From the NCBI RefSeq assembly GCF_031432425.1, contig NZ_JAVKPH010000006.1, positions 62,001-126,000 on the forward strand: a stretch of DNA of 64,000 nt. Reading direction: 5' to 3'. The number at the start of each line of letters is the position of its first letter. Positions within the stretch are counted from its first letter, which is position 1. The translations under genes and the position numbers were made by a program. The notes beneath the pieces are model-generated. The model made no database searches and was not told where the DNA came from. It saw only the letters and a program-made list of their open reading frames with translations. The stretch is from Ruixingdingia sedimenti (GTDB lineage: Bacteria; Pseudomonadota; Alphaproteobacteria; Rhodobacterales; Rhodobacteraceae). Below are positions 20,114 through 27,780 of this stretch, piece by piece.

Positions 20114-20698
20114 CTACCACCCGGTTTCCCAGGCCGGGTGGACATAGAAATCCTCCCACCCCACCAGTTCGCGGACCCGATGGAACTCTCCCCTCTCCCA
20201 ATGCGACCGGATCCGGCTGGAGGAAATCCTCTGGCCCTTGCGGCACATCACCGGGGTCAGCAGGCGCACCGCGAACCGGCTGCGCAGCAGGTCCACATCG
20301 CCCCGCTGCATCGCACCGAAGCGGAAGTCGTCGCCGACCCAGACCTCGGCCGGGTTCATGGCGGCAAGATCGTCCATGAAGCTTTCGGCGCTGCGGGCGC
20401 GGAAGGCACCGTCGAAATGCGACAGGATGACGTGATCGACGCCGAGCGAGGCGATGCGGGCGACCTTTTCCTGCGCGCACATCAACAGCGGCGCGCGGCC
20501 GAAGAACACCTTGGGCGGGGGATCGAAGGTCCAGGCGACCACCGGCAGGCCCTGCGCGCGGCCCGATGCGATGACGCTGCGGATCAGCGCCTGATGGCCC
20601 ATATGCACCCCGTCGAAGGCGCCGATGGTGACGACGGACGCGCCGAGCCCCGGCACCGGCGCGGAATGGATCGTGGCTGCCATGTGAATCGCCCTCAT
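20114..20698 (-). CDS. Stand-alone FMN adenylyltransferase domain (RibF N-terminal type)
   Basis: This protein of 194 residues (189 if it begins at the ATG at 20683) matches only the FAD-synthetase domain of bifunctional RibF. It has the nucleotide-binding GAFDGVHMGHQALI, the FDPPPKVFFGR segment, VGDDFRFG and the ISSSRIR signature. The C-terminal riboflavin kinase domain is missing; full RibF is about 310 residues. It may make extra FAD for the two HpaB oxygenases and the FAD subunits nearby. It is convergent with the cupin gene and faces the repeat-rich gap at 20699-21188. A truncated pseudogene is possible, but all adenylyltransferase motifs are intact. Confidence 0.82.
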   Translation of the reverse strand: MRAIHMAATIHSAPVPGLGASVVTIGAFDGVHMGHQALIRSVIASGRAQGLPVVAWTFDPPPKVFFGRAPLLMCAQEKVARIASLGVDHVILSHFDGAFRARSAESFMDDLAAMNPAEVWVGDDFRFGAMQRGDVDLLRSRFAVRLLTPVMCRKGQRISSSRIRSHWERGEFHRVRELVGWEDFYVHPAWETGW

Positions 20699-21188
20699 GT
20701 CCAGGGCCGCAGGATCGGCGCGGCGGGGCATGAAGTCAAATGGCGGTATGGGCAGGGTCGCATAACCTGCGGGATATATGACATGTGTGGATCGGCAATC
20801 GACCCTGCCGGTCTGTCTGGCGAAGGCGCGTGCCTTCGCCACCGCGATGCAGGTGGAGTTGCCCCGGCCGGGGGCCCAAAGCCCCCGGCCAGCGCCCGCC
20901 CCGCCCATGGCGGGCGCTACTCGCCCGCCGGGGCAGGCGCTGGCCTACCCTTTGTGCCTGTGATCTCCGTTTTCAGCGGTAAGGTCGCGCGACGGGCGGG
21001 GGAAACGCAGTGCGTTTCCTTGTCCCGCCCGGCCCGGCCATTGTGCGACAATGGAACCGCTCCGACCCCGGCCATGCGCAGCCTCGGTGTCTCGGGCGGG
21101 TTCCGGCGGGCGGTGGCATCCGCTAACGTTTCCCCCGGCACGCAGGCGCGCGCGCCTTCCACCGCAGCACGACAGGAAAGGGACCGCG
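20699..21188. other. Repeat-bearing intergenic region between ribF-like and second Mo-hydroxylase genes
   Basis: About 490 bases hold no convincing gene. The left 115 bases presumably include the promoter of the leftward gene. Most of the rest (20815-21036) is a structured repeat with an inverted relative at 43183-43402. The final part precedes ATG 21189 with an AGGAAAGGG ribosome site. Confidence 0.6.
20815..21036 (+). repeat. Long structured intergenic repeat, copy 1
   Basis: A roughly 220-base element made of successive palindromes: GGCGAAGGC/GCCTTCGCC (20819-20840), a CCGGCCGGGGG.../CCCCCGGCC stem, a GCGCCCGCC.../GGCGGGCGC stem around 20890-20917, GCCCGCCGGGGCAGGCGCTGGCCTA-like spacer, and GGAAACGCA/TGCGTTTCC (about 21001-21019). 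The reverse complement of 43183-43402 matches it block by block, with divergence in spacers. No coding capacity is evident. It resembles REP/BIME-style non-coding repeats. Confidence 0.75.
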
Positions 21189-22094
21189 ATGGCATCTGAA
21201 CTGCCGCCGTTCGAATGGGCCGAACCGGCCGACCTGACGCAGGCCGTGGCGCTGGCCGCCGCCGGTTGGGTGCCGGTGGCGGGGGGTGTCGATCTGGTGC
21301 GGGCCATGCGGCGCACGGGGCAGGGCCCGGCGCGGCTGATGTCGGTGGACCGGATCGCGGGGCTCGACGCCTTTCACGGCCACCCGCGCTATGGCCTGCG
21401 CATCGGCGCCCGCATCCGCGCCGGGCGGCTTTTGCCCGATATCTGGACGGGCAAGCGGTTCGCCGCCGTGCACGAATCCGTCGAACAGTTCGACGCGCCG
21501 CATGTGGCGAACATGGGCACGGTGGTCGGCAACCTCTGCGCCGCGCGGGCCGATCATGACCTGCCGGTGTCGCTGATGGCGATGAAGGGCGAACTGACGG
21601 TGGCGGGGCCTTCGGGCACCCGGCAGGTGCCGCTGACGGCCTTTTACCGCGCCCCCGGCGCAACCGCGCTGACGCCGGCAGAGATCGTGACAGAGGTCTT
21701 TTGCCCCGGCCCCGGCACCGATGGGGGCAGCGCGTTCAAGAAACTCGACCTCATCCGCCGCCGTGCGGGCGACCCGGGCAGGCTGTCCGCCGCCGCCACG
21801 GTGATCTACGGCACGGAACGCGAGCGGATCGTCGAGGCGACGCTGGTTCTTGGCGGTGTCGCCATGCCCCGCCGTTTCGCGGCGGCGGAGGCGATGCTGG
21901 TGGGCGAACTGCCCGCGCCGGACCTGTTCACCGCGGCGGCAGAGGCGGCGTTGACGGGCCTGCCCCTTTCGGGGGTGATCCGGGCGCAGGCGCGGGCGTT
22001 GCTGCGCGATGCGCTGATGCAGGCGAACGCCCGCGCGCAGGCCCGGCACGACCATTTCGACGATGCCGCCGAAATCGCGCAGGAGGCGCTGTGA
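21189..22094 (+). CDS. FAD-binding subunit of second molybdenum-hydroxylase-like complex
   Basis: This 301-residue CoxM/XDH FAD-domain protein has a first FAD loop (GGVDLVRAMRRTGQGP) that is looser than usual and a second loop (GTVVGNLCAARADHDLP, about 108-124) that is recognisable, followed by the CO_deh_flav_C domain. It is the best preserved member of a three-gene set (21189-23868) whose other two members have lost key motifs. The ATG at 21189 has a good ribosome site (AGGAAAGGG) upstream. It may still bind FAD and act as an oxidoreductase. Confidence 0.8.
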   Translation: MASELPPFEWAEPADLTQAVALAAAGWVPVAGGVDLVRAMRRTGQGPARLMSVDRIAGLDAFHGHPRYGLRIGARIRAGRLLPDIWTGKRFAAVHESVEQFDAPHVANMGTVVGNLCAARADHDLPVSLMAMKGELTVAGPSGTRQVPLTAFYRAPGATALTPAEIVTEVFCPGPGTDGGSAFKKLDLIRRRAGDPGRLSAAATVIYGTERERIVEATLVLGGVAMPRRFAAAEAMLVGELPAPDLFTAAAEAALTGLPLSGVIRAQARALLRDALMQANARAQARHDHFDDAAEIAQEAL

Positions 22095-22096
22095 CC

Positions 22097-22558
22097 ATGC
22101 GGTTCATCGTGAACGGGGTGGAACGGGAACTGGAGGTGCCGCCGCACCGGCTGCTGTCGGAACTGCTGCACGATCTGGGCCTGAACGTCCCGCCCGCGCC
22201 CTGCTGCGACGGGGACTGCGGGGCGGGGATGGTGCTGGTGGATGGCATGCCGGTGGAGGCGGGGCTGACGCTGGCTTGGCGCGCACGGGGCAGGGCGGTG
22301 GAAACGGCAGAGGGTCTGGCCCCGCCCGGTTCGCCCGTCGCCCGCGCCTTTGCCGCCGCCGGGGCGGATGCCTGCCCGCATTGCACGCCCGGGGTGCTGG
22401 TCGCGGCGGCGCAGGCGCTGCGGGTGAATCCCTGGATCACCGAGGACGAGGCGCGCGCGGCGCTGATGGGCAATCTGTGCCGGTGCGGGGGCTATGTACC
22501 GCAGGTGGCGGCCATCCTTGCCGCTGCCGGGGAAATCCAGACCGGGGGCGGGGCATGA
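22097..22558 (+). CDS. Degenerate 2Fe-2S subunit (second Mo-hydroxylase-like set)
   Basis: This 153-residue CoxS-like protein has a C-terminal cluster motif that is intact (Cys93 and Cys96 in CPHC, Cys128 and Cys130 in CRCGGY). In the N-terminal cluster only Cys36 and Cys41 (plus Cys37) remain. The third and fourth ligands, expected at 44 and 56 by alignment with the intact copy at 16783, are glycines. It should hold one [2Fe-2S] cluster rather than two, or a non-standard one. ATG 22097 is chosen (AGGAGG 12-17 bases upstream); a GTG at 22091 is an alternative start. The stop overlaps the next ATG. Confidence 0.78.
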   Translation: MRFIVNGVERELEVPPHRLLSELLHDLGLNVPPAPCCDGDCGAGMVLVDGMPVEAGLTLAWRARGRAVETAEGLAPPGSPVARAFAAAGADACPHCTPGVLVAAAQALRVNPWITEDEARAALMGNLCRCGGYVPQVAAILAAAGEIQTGGGA

Positions 22559-23868
22559 ACGCGGCGGTTCTTCTCAGCCCCCACGCCGGCCGCCTGACCG
22601 CGCTGGATACCGCCGCCGCGCTGGCCATGCCCGGCGTGCTGGCGGTGCTGCGGGCGGCGGACTGCCCGGCGCTGACCGATGCGCCCGGCCATGCGGGGGC
22701 GCCCGTCGCCGCCGTGGTCGCCGAAACCGCCGCCGCCGCGCGGGCCGCGCTGGCGGCGCTGGCCCCCGTTTACGATCACAGGCCGCCGGTGGTGGACCCG
22801 GCCGCGGGCCGTATCCTTTCCACCGTGCAGACCTCCATCGTGCAGACGGGCCAGCCCGCGCGCGCCGATGCCGTGGCCAGCGTGACCGCCGCGCGCCGCC
22901 ACCTGCCAGACCTGACGCCCCCCGCCGCGCTGGAAACCGCGCTGGCCCGGGCCGTGGGTCGCCCCCTGCACCTGTCGCTGCCGCTGGCCGCCCGCCTTGC
23001 CGCCGAACCCGCCGGCGCCGACCGGCAGGCCACCATCCGCCTGACCGCCGGGCCCGATGGCGCCGTTGTCGCGGCGGATCTGGCGGCGCGGCTGAACGCC
23101 GGGGCGGTGGGGGATGCGCGGGCGCTGGCCCCCACCTGCCTTCCCGGCCTGCCCGGGGTTCCCCTGTCCGCGCGGGTGGACATCGTGGCGACCGACACGC
23201 CCCCCACCCTGCTGCCCGCCCCCGGTGCCGCCTGCCCGGCAACCGCCGCGGCGCTGGAACTTGCGCTGCTGGCGCTGGCCCGCGCGCAGGGCCGCGATCC
23301 GCTGGACCTGCGCCGCCAGACCCTGCCCGATGGCCCGGCGCGGGCCTGTCTGGAATCCGTGGCGCAGCACTGGCAGGGCCCGCTGAACGGCGCGCCGCTG
23401 GATGACGAAGGCCGCCTGACGCTTGGCGCCGGGTTCGCCGTCATCGCCCATCCCGCCACTGCCGTGCTGGCAGAGGTCATGGCCGACCGCGACACCGGCC
23501 ATGTCAGCCTGACGCGCCTTGCCGTGGCCGTGGATGCCGCCCCCGGCCCCGCGGGCCTGCTGCCCGCCGCCGTCGCCCGCGCCCATGGCTATGCCCTGCG
23601 CGAGGAAGCGGCGCTCGACCCCGAAACCGGCGCGGTGCTGGCCGGGGGGCTGGCGGACTATCGCCTCGCCCATGCCTTCAGCCTGCCGGAGGTCGAGGCC
23701 GAATGGCTCGGCCACGCCCCTGCCGACCCGGAAACCGTGACCGCCGCCGCCGCGGCCGCGATCCTGTCGGCGCTGGCCGATGCCACCGGCATCGCCCCCG
23801 GGCACCTGCCCATGACCGCCGACCGCGTTCTTTCGCCCATCCTCTCCGCCCCGAAACCAAGGGAGTAG
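22555..23868 (+). CDS. Half-length, degenerate Mo-hydroxylase large-subunit homologue
   Basis: This 437-residue protein, very rich in alanine and proline, aligns with pieces of the CoxL/XDH large subunit: a hammerhead-like start (DTAAALAMPGVLAVL), PVAAVVAET, ALELALLALARAQGRDPLDLRR and a late GGLADYRLAHAFSLPEVE. The Mo-cofactor loop YRGAGRPEA is replaced by LPAPGAACPA, and the catalytic GGAETGTIG loop by DPETVTAA, so a glutamate (393) may persist without its glycines. Intact relatives are 750-800 residues. The frame is open and the codon use is like the neighbours, so it is probably expressed. A non-catalytic or newly adapted role is possible, as is decay. Confidence 0.7.
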   Translation: MNAAVLLSPHAGRLTALDTAAALAMPGVLAVLRAADCPALTDAPGHAGAPVAAVVAETAAAARAALAALAPVYDHRPPVVDPAAGRILSTVQTSIVQTGQPARADAVASVTAARRHLPDLTPPAALETALARAVGRPLHLSLPLAARLAAEPAGADRQATIRLTAGPDGAVVAADLAARLNAGAVGDARALAPTCLPGLPGVPLSARVDIVATDTPPTLLPAPGAACPATAAALELALLALARAQGRDPLDLRRQTLPDGPARACLESVAQHWQGPLNGAPLDDEGRLTLGAGFAVIAHPATAVLAEVMADRDTGHVSLTRLAVAVDAAPGPAGLLPAAVARAHGYALREEAALDPETGAVLAGGLADYRLAHAFSLPEVEAEWLGHAPADPETVTAAAAAAILSALADATGIAPGHLPMTADRVLSPILSAPKPRE

Positions 23869-23871
23869 CCC

Positions 23872-24828
23872 ATGACAGACAACCGCATCCGTATCGAGGA
23901 TCTCGCCTATACCTGCTATCAGGTGACGGACCTCGACCTGATGGAACGTTTCCTCGTCGATTTCGGCATGAAGCGGTCCGCCCGCACGGGCGACACGCTC
24001 TACATGCGCGGCACCGGCCCCGCGCATCACATCCATGTCGCGCGGTTGGGCGCAACCAACCGCTTCATCGGCGGGGCCTTCACCGTGGCCGACCGGGCGG
24101 AACTGGAAAAGGCCGCCGCGATCCCGGGGGCGAGCCCGATCACCCAGATCACCGACCCCGGCGGCGGGCTGCGCGTGACGCTGACCACGCCGAACGGGCA
24201 TACCGTCTGGATCGAGCATGGCGCCGACACCCTGCCGGAACTGCCGACGCGGCGGATCTATCCGCTGAACTTCTACGGCTCGCACCTGCGGCCGAACCGC
24301 CCCGTGCGGCAGAAGAAGGAAATCACCCCGATCCTGCGCATCGGCCATTACGTGCTGCGGGTGAAGGACGCGCCGTCGGAGGTGGCGTGGTTCCGCAAGC
24401 ATTTCAACATGGTGCCGTCCGACTATATCTGCGGCCGCCACGGCACGCCGGGGCAGGACGACACGATGGCGGGCACCTTCCTGCGGCTGGACCGCGGGAC
24501 GGAGTTCGTGGACCACCACATCATCCTCATCAACCAGTCGCATCTGGAAGGGTGCCATCATTCGTCCTACGAGGTGCTGGATCTGGACGCCGTGACCACC
24601 GGCCACCACCATCTGGTCAATCAGGGCTGGAACCTCGATGCCGGCTATGGGCGGCACTATCTGGGGTCGCTGATCTATGACTACTGGCTGGACCCGTTCG
24701 GGAACCGGGTGGAGCATTACACCGACACCGATCTGGTGAACGACGAATACAAGCCCGTCTATTTCAGCGGCACGGTCGAGGAAACGACGCAATGGGGCAT
24801 GTCGCCCCCGCCGTCGTTTTTTGACTGA
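23872..24828 (+). CDS. Type I extradiol ring-cleavage dioxygenase (VOC family)
   Basis: This 318-residue protein has two tandem VOC domains, as in catechol 2,3-dioxygenase and homoprotocatechuate 2,3-dioxygenase. The C-terminal domain carries the facial triad for Fe(II): His159 in RIGHYVLRV, His229 or His230 in GCHHSSYEV and Glu281 in GNRVEHYTD. It would open the ring of a dihydroxylated substrate made by the HpaB-type oxygenases. It follows the degenerate large-subunit gene by three bases. A 14-bp-stem hairpin lies downstream. Confidence 0.87.
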   Translation: MTDNRIRIEDLAYTCYQVTDLDLMERFLVDFGMKRSARTGDTLYMRGTGPAHHIHVARLGATNRFIGGAFTVADRAELEKAAAIPGASPITQITDPGGGLRVTLTTPNGHTVWIEHGADTLPELPTRRIYPLNFYGSHLRPNRPVRQKKEITPILRIGHYVLRVKDAPSEVAWFRKHFNMVPSDYICGRHGTPGQDDTMAGTFLRLDRGTEFVDHHIILINQSHLEGCHHSSYEVLDLDAVTTGHHHLVNQGWNLDAGYGRHYLGSLIYDYWLDPFGNRVEHYTDTDLVNDEYKPVYFSGTVEETTQWGMSPPPSFFD

Positions 24829-24848
24829 GGCAGTCAGCCTTTCCGTTT

Positions 24849-24880
24849 TGTCTGGCGAAGGCGCGTGCCTTCGCCAGACA
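24849..24880. terminator. Perfect 14-bp hairpin between convergent genes
   Basis: TGTCTGGCGAAGGC (24849-24862) and GCCTTCGCCAGACA (24867-24880) flank a GCGT loop. It lies between the ends of the dioxygenase gene (+) and the aminotransferase gene (-), so it can end transcription from either side, although no T-tract follows. Its core is the same palindrome that heads the long repeats at 20819 and 43379. Confidence 0.6.
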
Positions 24881-24906
24881 GCGCGGCGTGCTATGATCCG
24901 AAGGCC

Positions 24907-26310
24907 CTACACGCAGCCCGCCAGTTCCGGCATCGCCGCTTCCAGCGCGCGGGCGTAGCGGTCGGCGGCCTCGTCGATTTCCGCCGCGGTGATCGACAGC
25001 GGCGGGGAAAAGGCGTTGACCGGCAGGAAGGGCAGCGCGCGGGCCAGCACGCCCTGCGCGGCGGCATGGCGCGACACGATCCGGTGGGGCGCGGTGCCCT
25101 CGCGGAACGGTTTGCGCGTGGCGCGGTCGGCCACGAATTCCACCCCCGCCATCAGCCCCACGCCGCGGATGTCGCCCACGAAGGGGTTGTCCCCGATCCG
25201 GTCGCGCAGCGCCGCCAGCAGCCGGGGCGCCAGCCGCGCGGCATTGTCCACCAGCCCCTCGCGTTCGATCAGGTCGAGGTTCGCCAGCGCGATCGCGCTG
25301 CCCACCGGATGGCCGGAATAGGTGAAGCCATGCATGAAGGCCCCCGTCGCATCCGAGGTATCGGCCAGCACCTGCCAGATCCGGTCCGAGATCATCGAGG
25401 CCGACATGGGGAAATAGGCCGAGGTCAGCCCCTTGGCCAGCGACACGATGTCGGGGCGCAGGCCATAGGTGCCGGTGCCGAACCATTGCCCGGTGCGGCC
25501 GAAGCCGGTGATGACCTCGTCCACGACAAACAGGATGTCGTGACGGTCCAGCACCTGCTGCACCCGGGCGAAATAATCGGCGGGCGGCAGGAACACGCCG
25601 CCGGTGCCCATCACGGGTTCCGCGATGAAGGCGGCGATGGTGTCGGGGCCTTCGCGTTCGATCAGCGCCTCCAGATCCGCGACCATGCGGGCGGCGAAGG
25701 CGGCCTCGTCCTCGCCCTCATGGGCGAAGCGGTAGTGGTGCGGGCAGGCGGTGTGCAGCACCCCGTCCAGCGGCAGGTCGAAGGCCTTGTGATAGGCGGG
25801 AATGCCGGTCAGGCTGCCGCTGGCCGCAGTCAGCCCGTGATAGGCGCCGCTGCGCGAGATGATCTTCTTTTTCTCGGGCCGCCCGCGCAGGTTGTTGTAA
25901 TAGCGCACCAGCTTGAACGCGGTGTCGTTCGCATCCGACCCCGAGGTGCCGAAGAACACCCGCGCGAAATGCCCCGCCCCCGCCCGGTCAGCGAACAGGC
26001 CGAGCAGCCGGTCGGCCAGCAGGATCGTATCGGGGCAGGACGCGCCGCCGAAAAGATGCTGATAGCTGAGGTTCTTCAGCGCCGCCGCCCCGGCATCGGC
26101 CAGTTCCGCCCGGCCATAGCCGACGTTCACGCACCACAGCCCCGCGCCCATGTCCAGCAGCTCGCGCCCCGCCGCGTCGCGCAGCCGGGCGCCCTGCGCG
26201 GCCTCGTAGATGACCGGGCCGTTGCGGTCGTGGTCCGCGATCGAGGTGACGGGGTGCAGAAGGCTCATCCGGTCGATCTGGTCGAGCGTGAGGTTGCGGT
26301 GGGTGTTCAT
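24907..26310 (-). CDS. Class III pyridoxal-phosphate aminotransferase
   Basis: This 467-residue omega-amino acid:pyruvate-type transaminase carries the PLP lysine, Lys293, in SLAKGLTSAYFP, preceded by FVVDEVITGFGRTG. Family members transfer the terminal amino group of GABA, beta-alanine, putrescine or similar compounds. The ATG at 26310 is chosen (GGAG ribosome site about 8 bases before). It is the last gene of the run that contains gabT and a semialdehyde dehydrogenase, so two transaminases with different acceptors may serve one omega-amino acid pathway. Confidence 0.9.
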   Translation of the reverse strand: MNTHRNLTLDQIDRMSLLHPVTSIADHDRNGPVIYEAAQGARLRDAAGRELLDMGAGLWCVNVGYGRAELADAGAAALKNLSYQHLFGGASCPDTILLADRLLGLFADRAGAGHFARVFFGTSGSDANDTAFKLVRYYNNLRGRPEKKKIISRSGAYHGLTAASGSLTGIPAYHKAFDLPLDGVLHTACPHHYRFAHEGEDEAAFAARMVADLEALIEREGPDTIAAFIAEPVMGTGGVFLPPADYFARVQQVLDRHDILFVVDEVITGFGRTGQWFGTGTYGLRPDIVSLAKGLTSAYFPMSASMISDRIWQVLADTSDATGAFMHGFTYSGHPVGSAIALANLDLIEREGLVDNAARLAPRLLAALRDRIGDNPFVGDIRGVGLMAGVEFVADRATRKPFREGTAPHRIVSRHAAAQGVLARALPFLPVNAFSPPLSITAAEIDEAADRYARALEAAMPELAGCV

Positions 26311-26330
26311 CAAGGTCTCCGGGGCCGCCC

Positions 26331-27770
26331 CTAGCGGCTGATGCTGGCGAAACGGGTGTCGAGATAGGCGAGGATCGCCTCCGACCCGCCTTCGGTGCCA
26401 TAGCCCGAATCCTTGATGCCGCCAAAGGGCACTTCGGGCAGGGCGAGGCCGAGGTGGTTGACGCTGATCATCCCGGCCTCGACCTCGGTCGTCAGGCGCT
26501 GGATGGTGGCGTGGCTTTGCGCCCATGCGTAGGAGGCAAGGGCGAAGGGCAGGCGGTTCGCCTCTGCGATCATCCCGTCCAGCCCGCTGTGGCGGTTGAC
26601 GATGGCGACGGGGCCGAAGGGTTCCTCGTTCATGATCCGGGCGGAAACGGGCACGTCGGCCAGCACCGTGGGCTCATAAAACCAGCCCTTGTTGCCGATC
26701 CGCCGCCCGCCCGCGACCAGCCGCGCGCCCTGCGCCACGGCGTCGTCCACCAGTGCCTGCAACGCGGGGATGCGACGGGGATTGGCGAGCGGGCCCATGT
26801 CCACCCCGTCTTCCAGCCCGTTGCCCACCCGCACCTGCGCGGCCCCGGCGGCGAAACCGTCGAGGAAACGGTCGGCCACCGCATCCTCCACCAGAAACCG
26901 GGTGGGCGACACGCAGACCTGGCCTGCGTTGCGGAACTTGTGGCCCACCATCTGCGGGATCGCGCGGTCCAGATCGGCATCGGCGGCTACGATCACCGGC
27001 GCATGGCCGCCCAGTTCCATCGTTGCGCGTTTCATGTGCTGGCCGGCCAGCGCGGCCAGCAGCTTGCCCACGGGGGTGGACCCGGTGAAGCTGATCTTGC
27101 GGATGACGGGATGGGCGATCAGGTATTCCGAAATCTCGGCCGGCACGCCGTAGACGAGGTTCACCACCCCGGAAGGCACGCCCGCATCGGCGAAGGCGCG
27201 GATCAGTTCGGCGGGGCTGGCCGGGGTTTCCTCGGGCGCCTTGACGATGATGGAACAGCCCGCCGCCAGCGCGGCGGCGAGTTTGCGCACCGCCTGGTTG
27301 ATGGGAAAGTTCCACGGCGTGAAGGCCGCCACCGGGCCGACGGGGAAACGCGCGGCGATCTGCATCACGCCCTCGGCGCGGGCGGGGATGACCTGGCCAT
27401 AGGTGCGCCGGCCTTCCTCTGCGAACCAGTCGATGATGTCGGCGGCGGCCAGAACCTCCAGCCGCGATTGGGCCAGCGGCTTGCCCTGTTCGCGCGTCAT
27501 CAGCCACGCCGTCCGGTCCACCCGGTCGCGCAGCAGATCCGCCGCGCGGCGCATCAGGCGCGAACGGTCCAGCGGCGACATGCGCCGCCAGACGGCGAAC
27601 CCGGCCTCGGCGGCGGCCAGCGCGGCGTCGAGGTCGGGTTGGCGGGCATGGGCGACGGTGCCGATGGTTTCCTCGGTCGCCGGGTCGATCACCGGGATGG
27701 TGGCGCCGTCGGCGGCATCGCGCCAGGTGCCGCCGATGAACAGGCGGGTGTCGGGATAATGCATGCCCAT
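26331..27770 (-). CDS. NAD(P)-dependent succinate-semialdehyde-type dehydrogenase
   Basis: This 479-residue aldehyde dehydrogenase of the GabD group has TPWNFPINQAVRKLAAALAAG for the Rossmann core, the catalytic base Glu252 in MELGG and the nucleophile Cys286 in GQVCVSPTRF. It would oxidise succinate semialdehyde, or glutarate semialdehyde, formed by the adjacent GabT. Overall it is close to the GabD/alpha-ketoglutarate semialdehyde class, so exact substrate is open. ATG 27770 lies 10 bases after the gabT stop; ATG 27764 is an alternative. Confidence 0.9.
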   Translation of the reverse strand: MGMHYPDTRLFIGGTWRDAADGATIPVIDPATEETIGTVAHARQPDLDAALAAAEAGFAVWRRMSPLDRSRLMRRAADLLRDRVDRTAWLMTREQGKPLAQSRLEVLAAADIIDWFAEEGRRTYGQVIPARAEGVMQIAARFPVGPVAAFTPWNFPINQAVRKLAAALAAGCSIIVKAPEETPASPAELIRAFADAGVPSGVVNLVYGVPAEISEYLIAHPVIRKISFTGSTPVGKLLAALAGQHMKRATMELGGHAPVIVAADADLDRAIPQMVGHKFRNAGQVCVSPTRFLVEDAVADRFLDGFAAGAAQVRVGNGLEDGVDMGPLANPRRIPALQALVDDAVAQGARLVAGGRRIGNKGWFYEPTVLADVPVSARIMNEEPFGPVAIVNRHSGLDGMIAEANRLPFALASYAWAQSHATIQRLTTEVEAGMISVNHLGLALPEVPFGGIKDSGYGTEGGSEAILAYLDTRFASISR

Positions 27771-27780
27771 GGTCCCCGCC

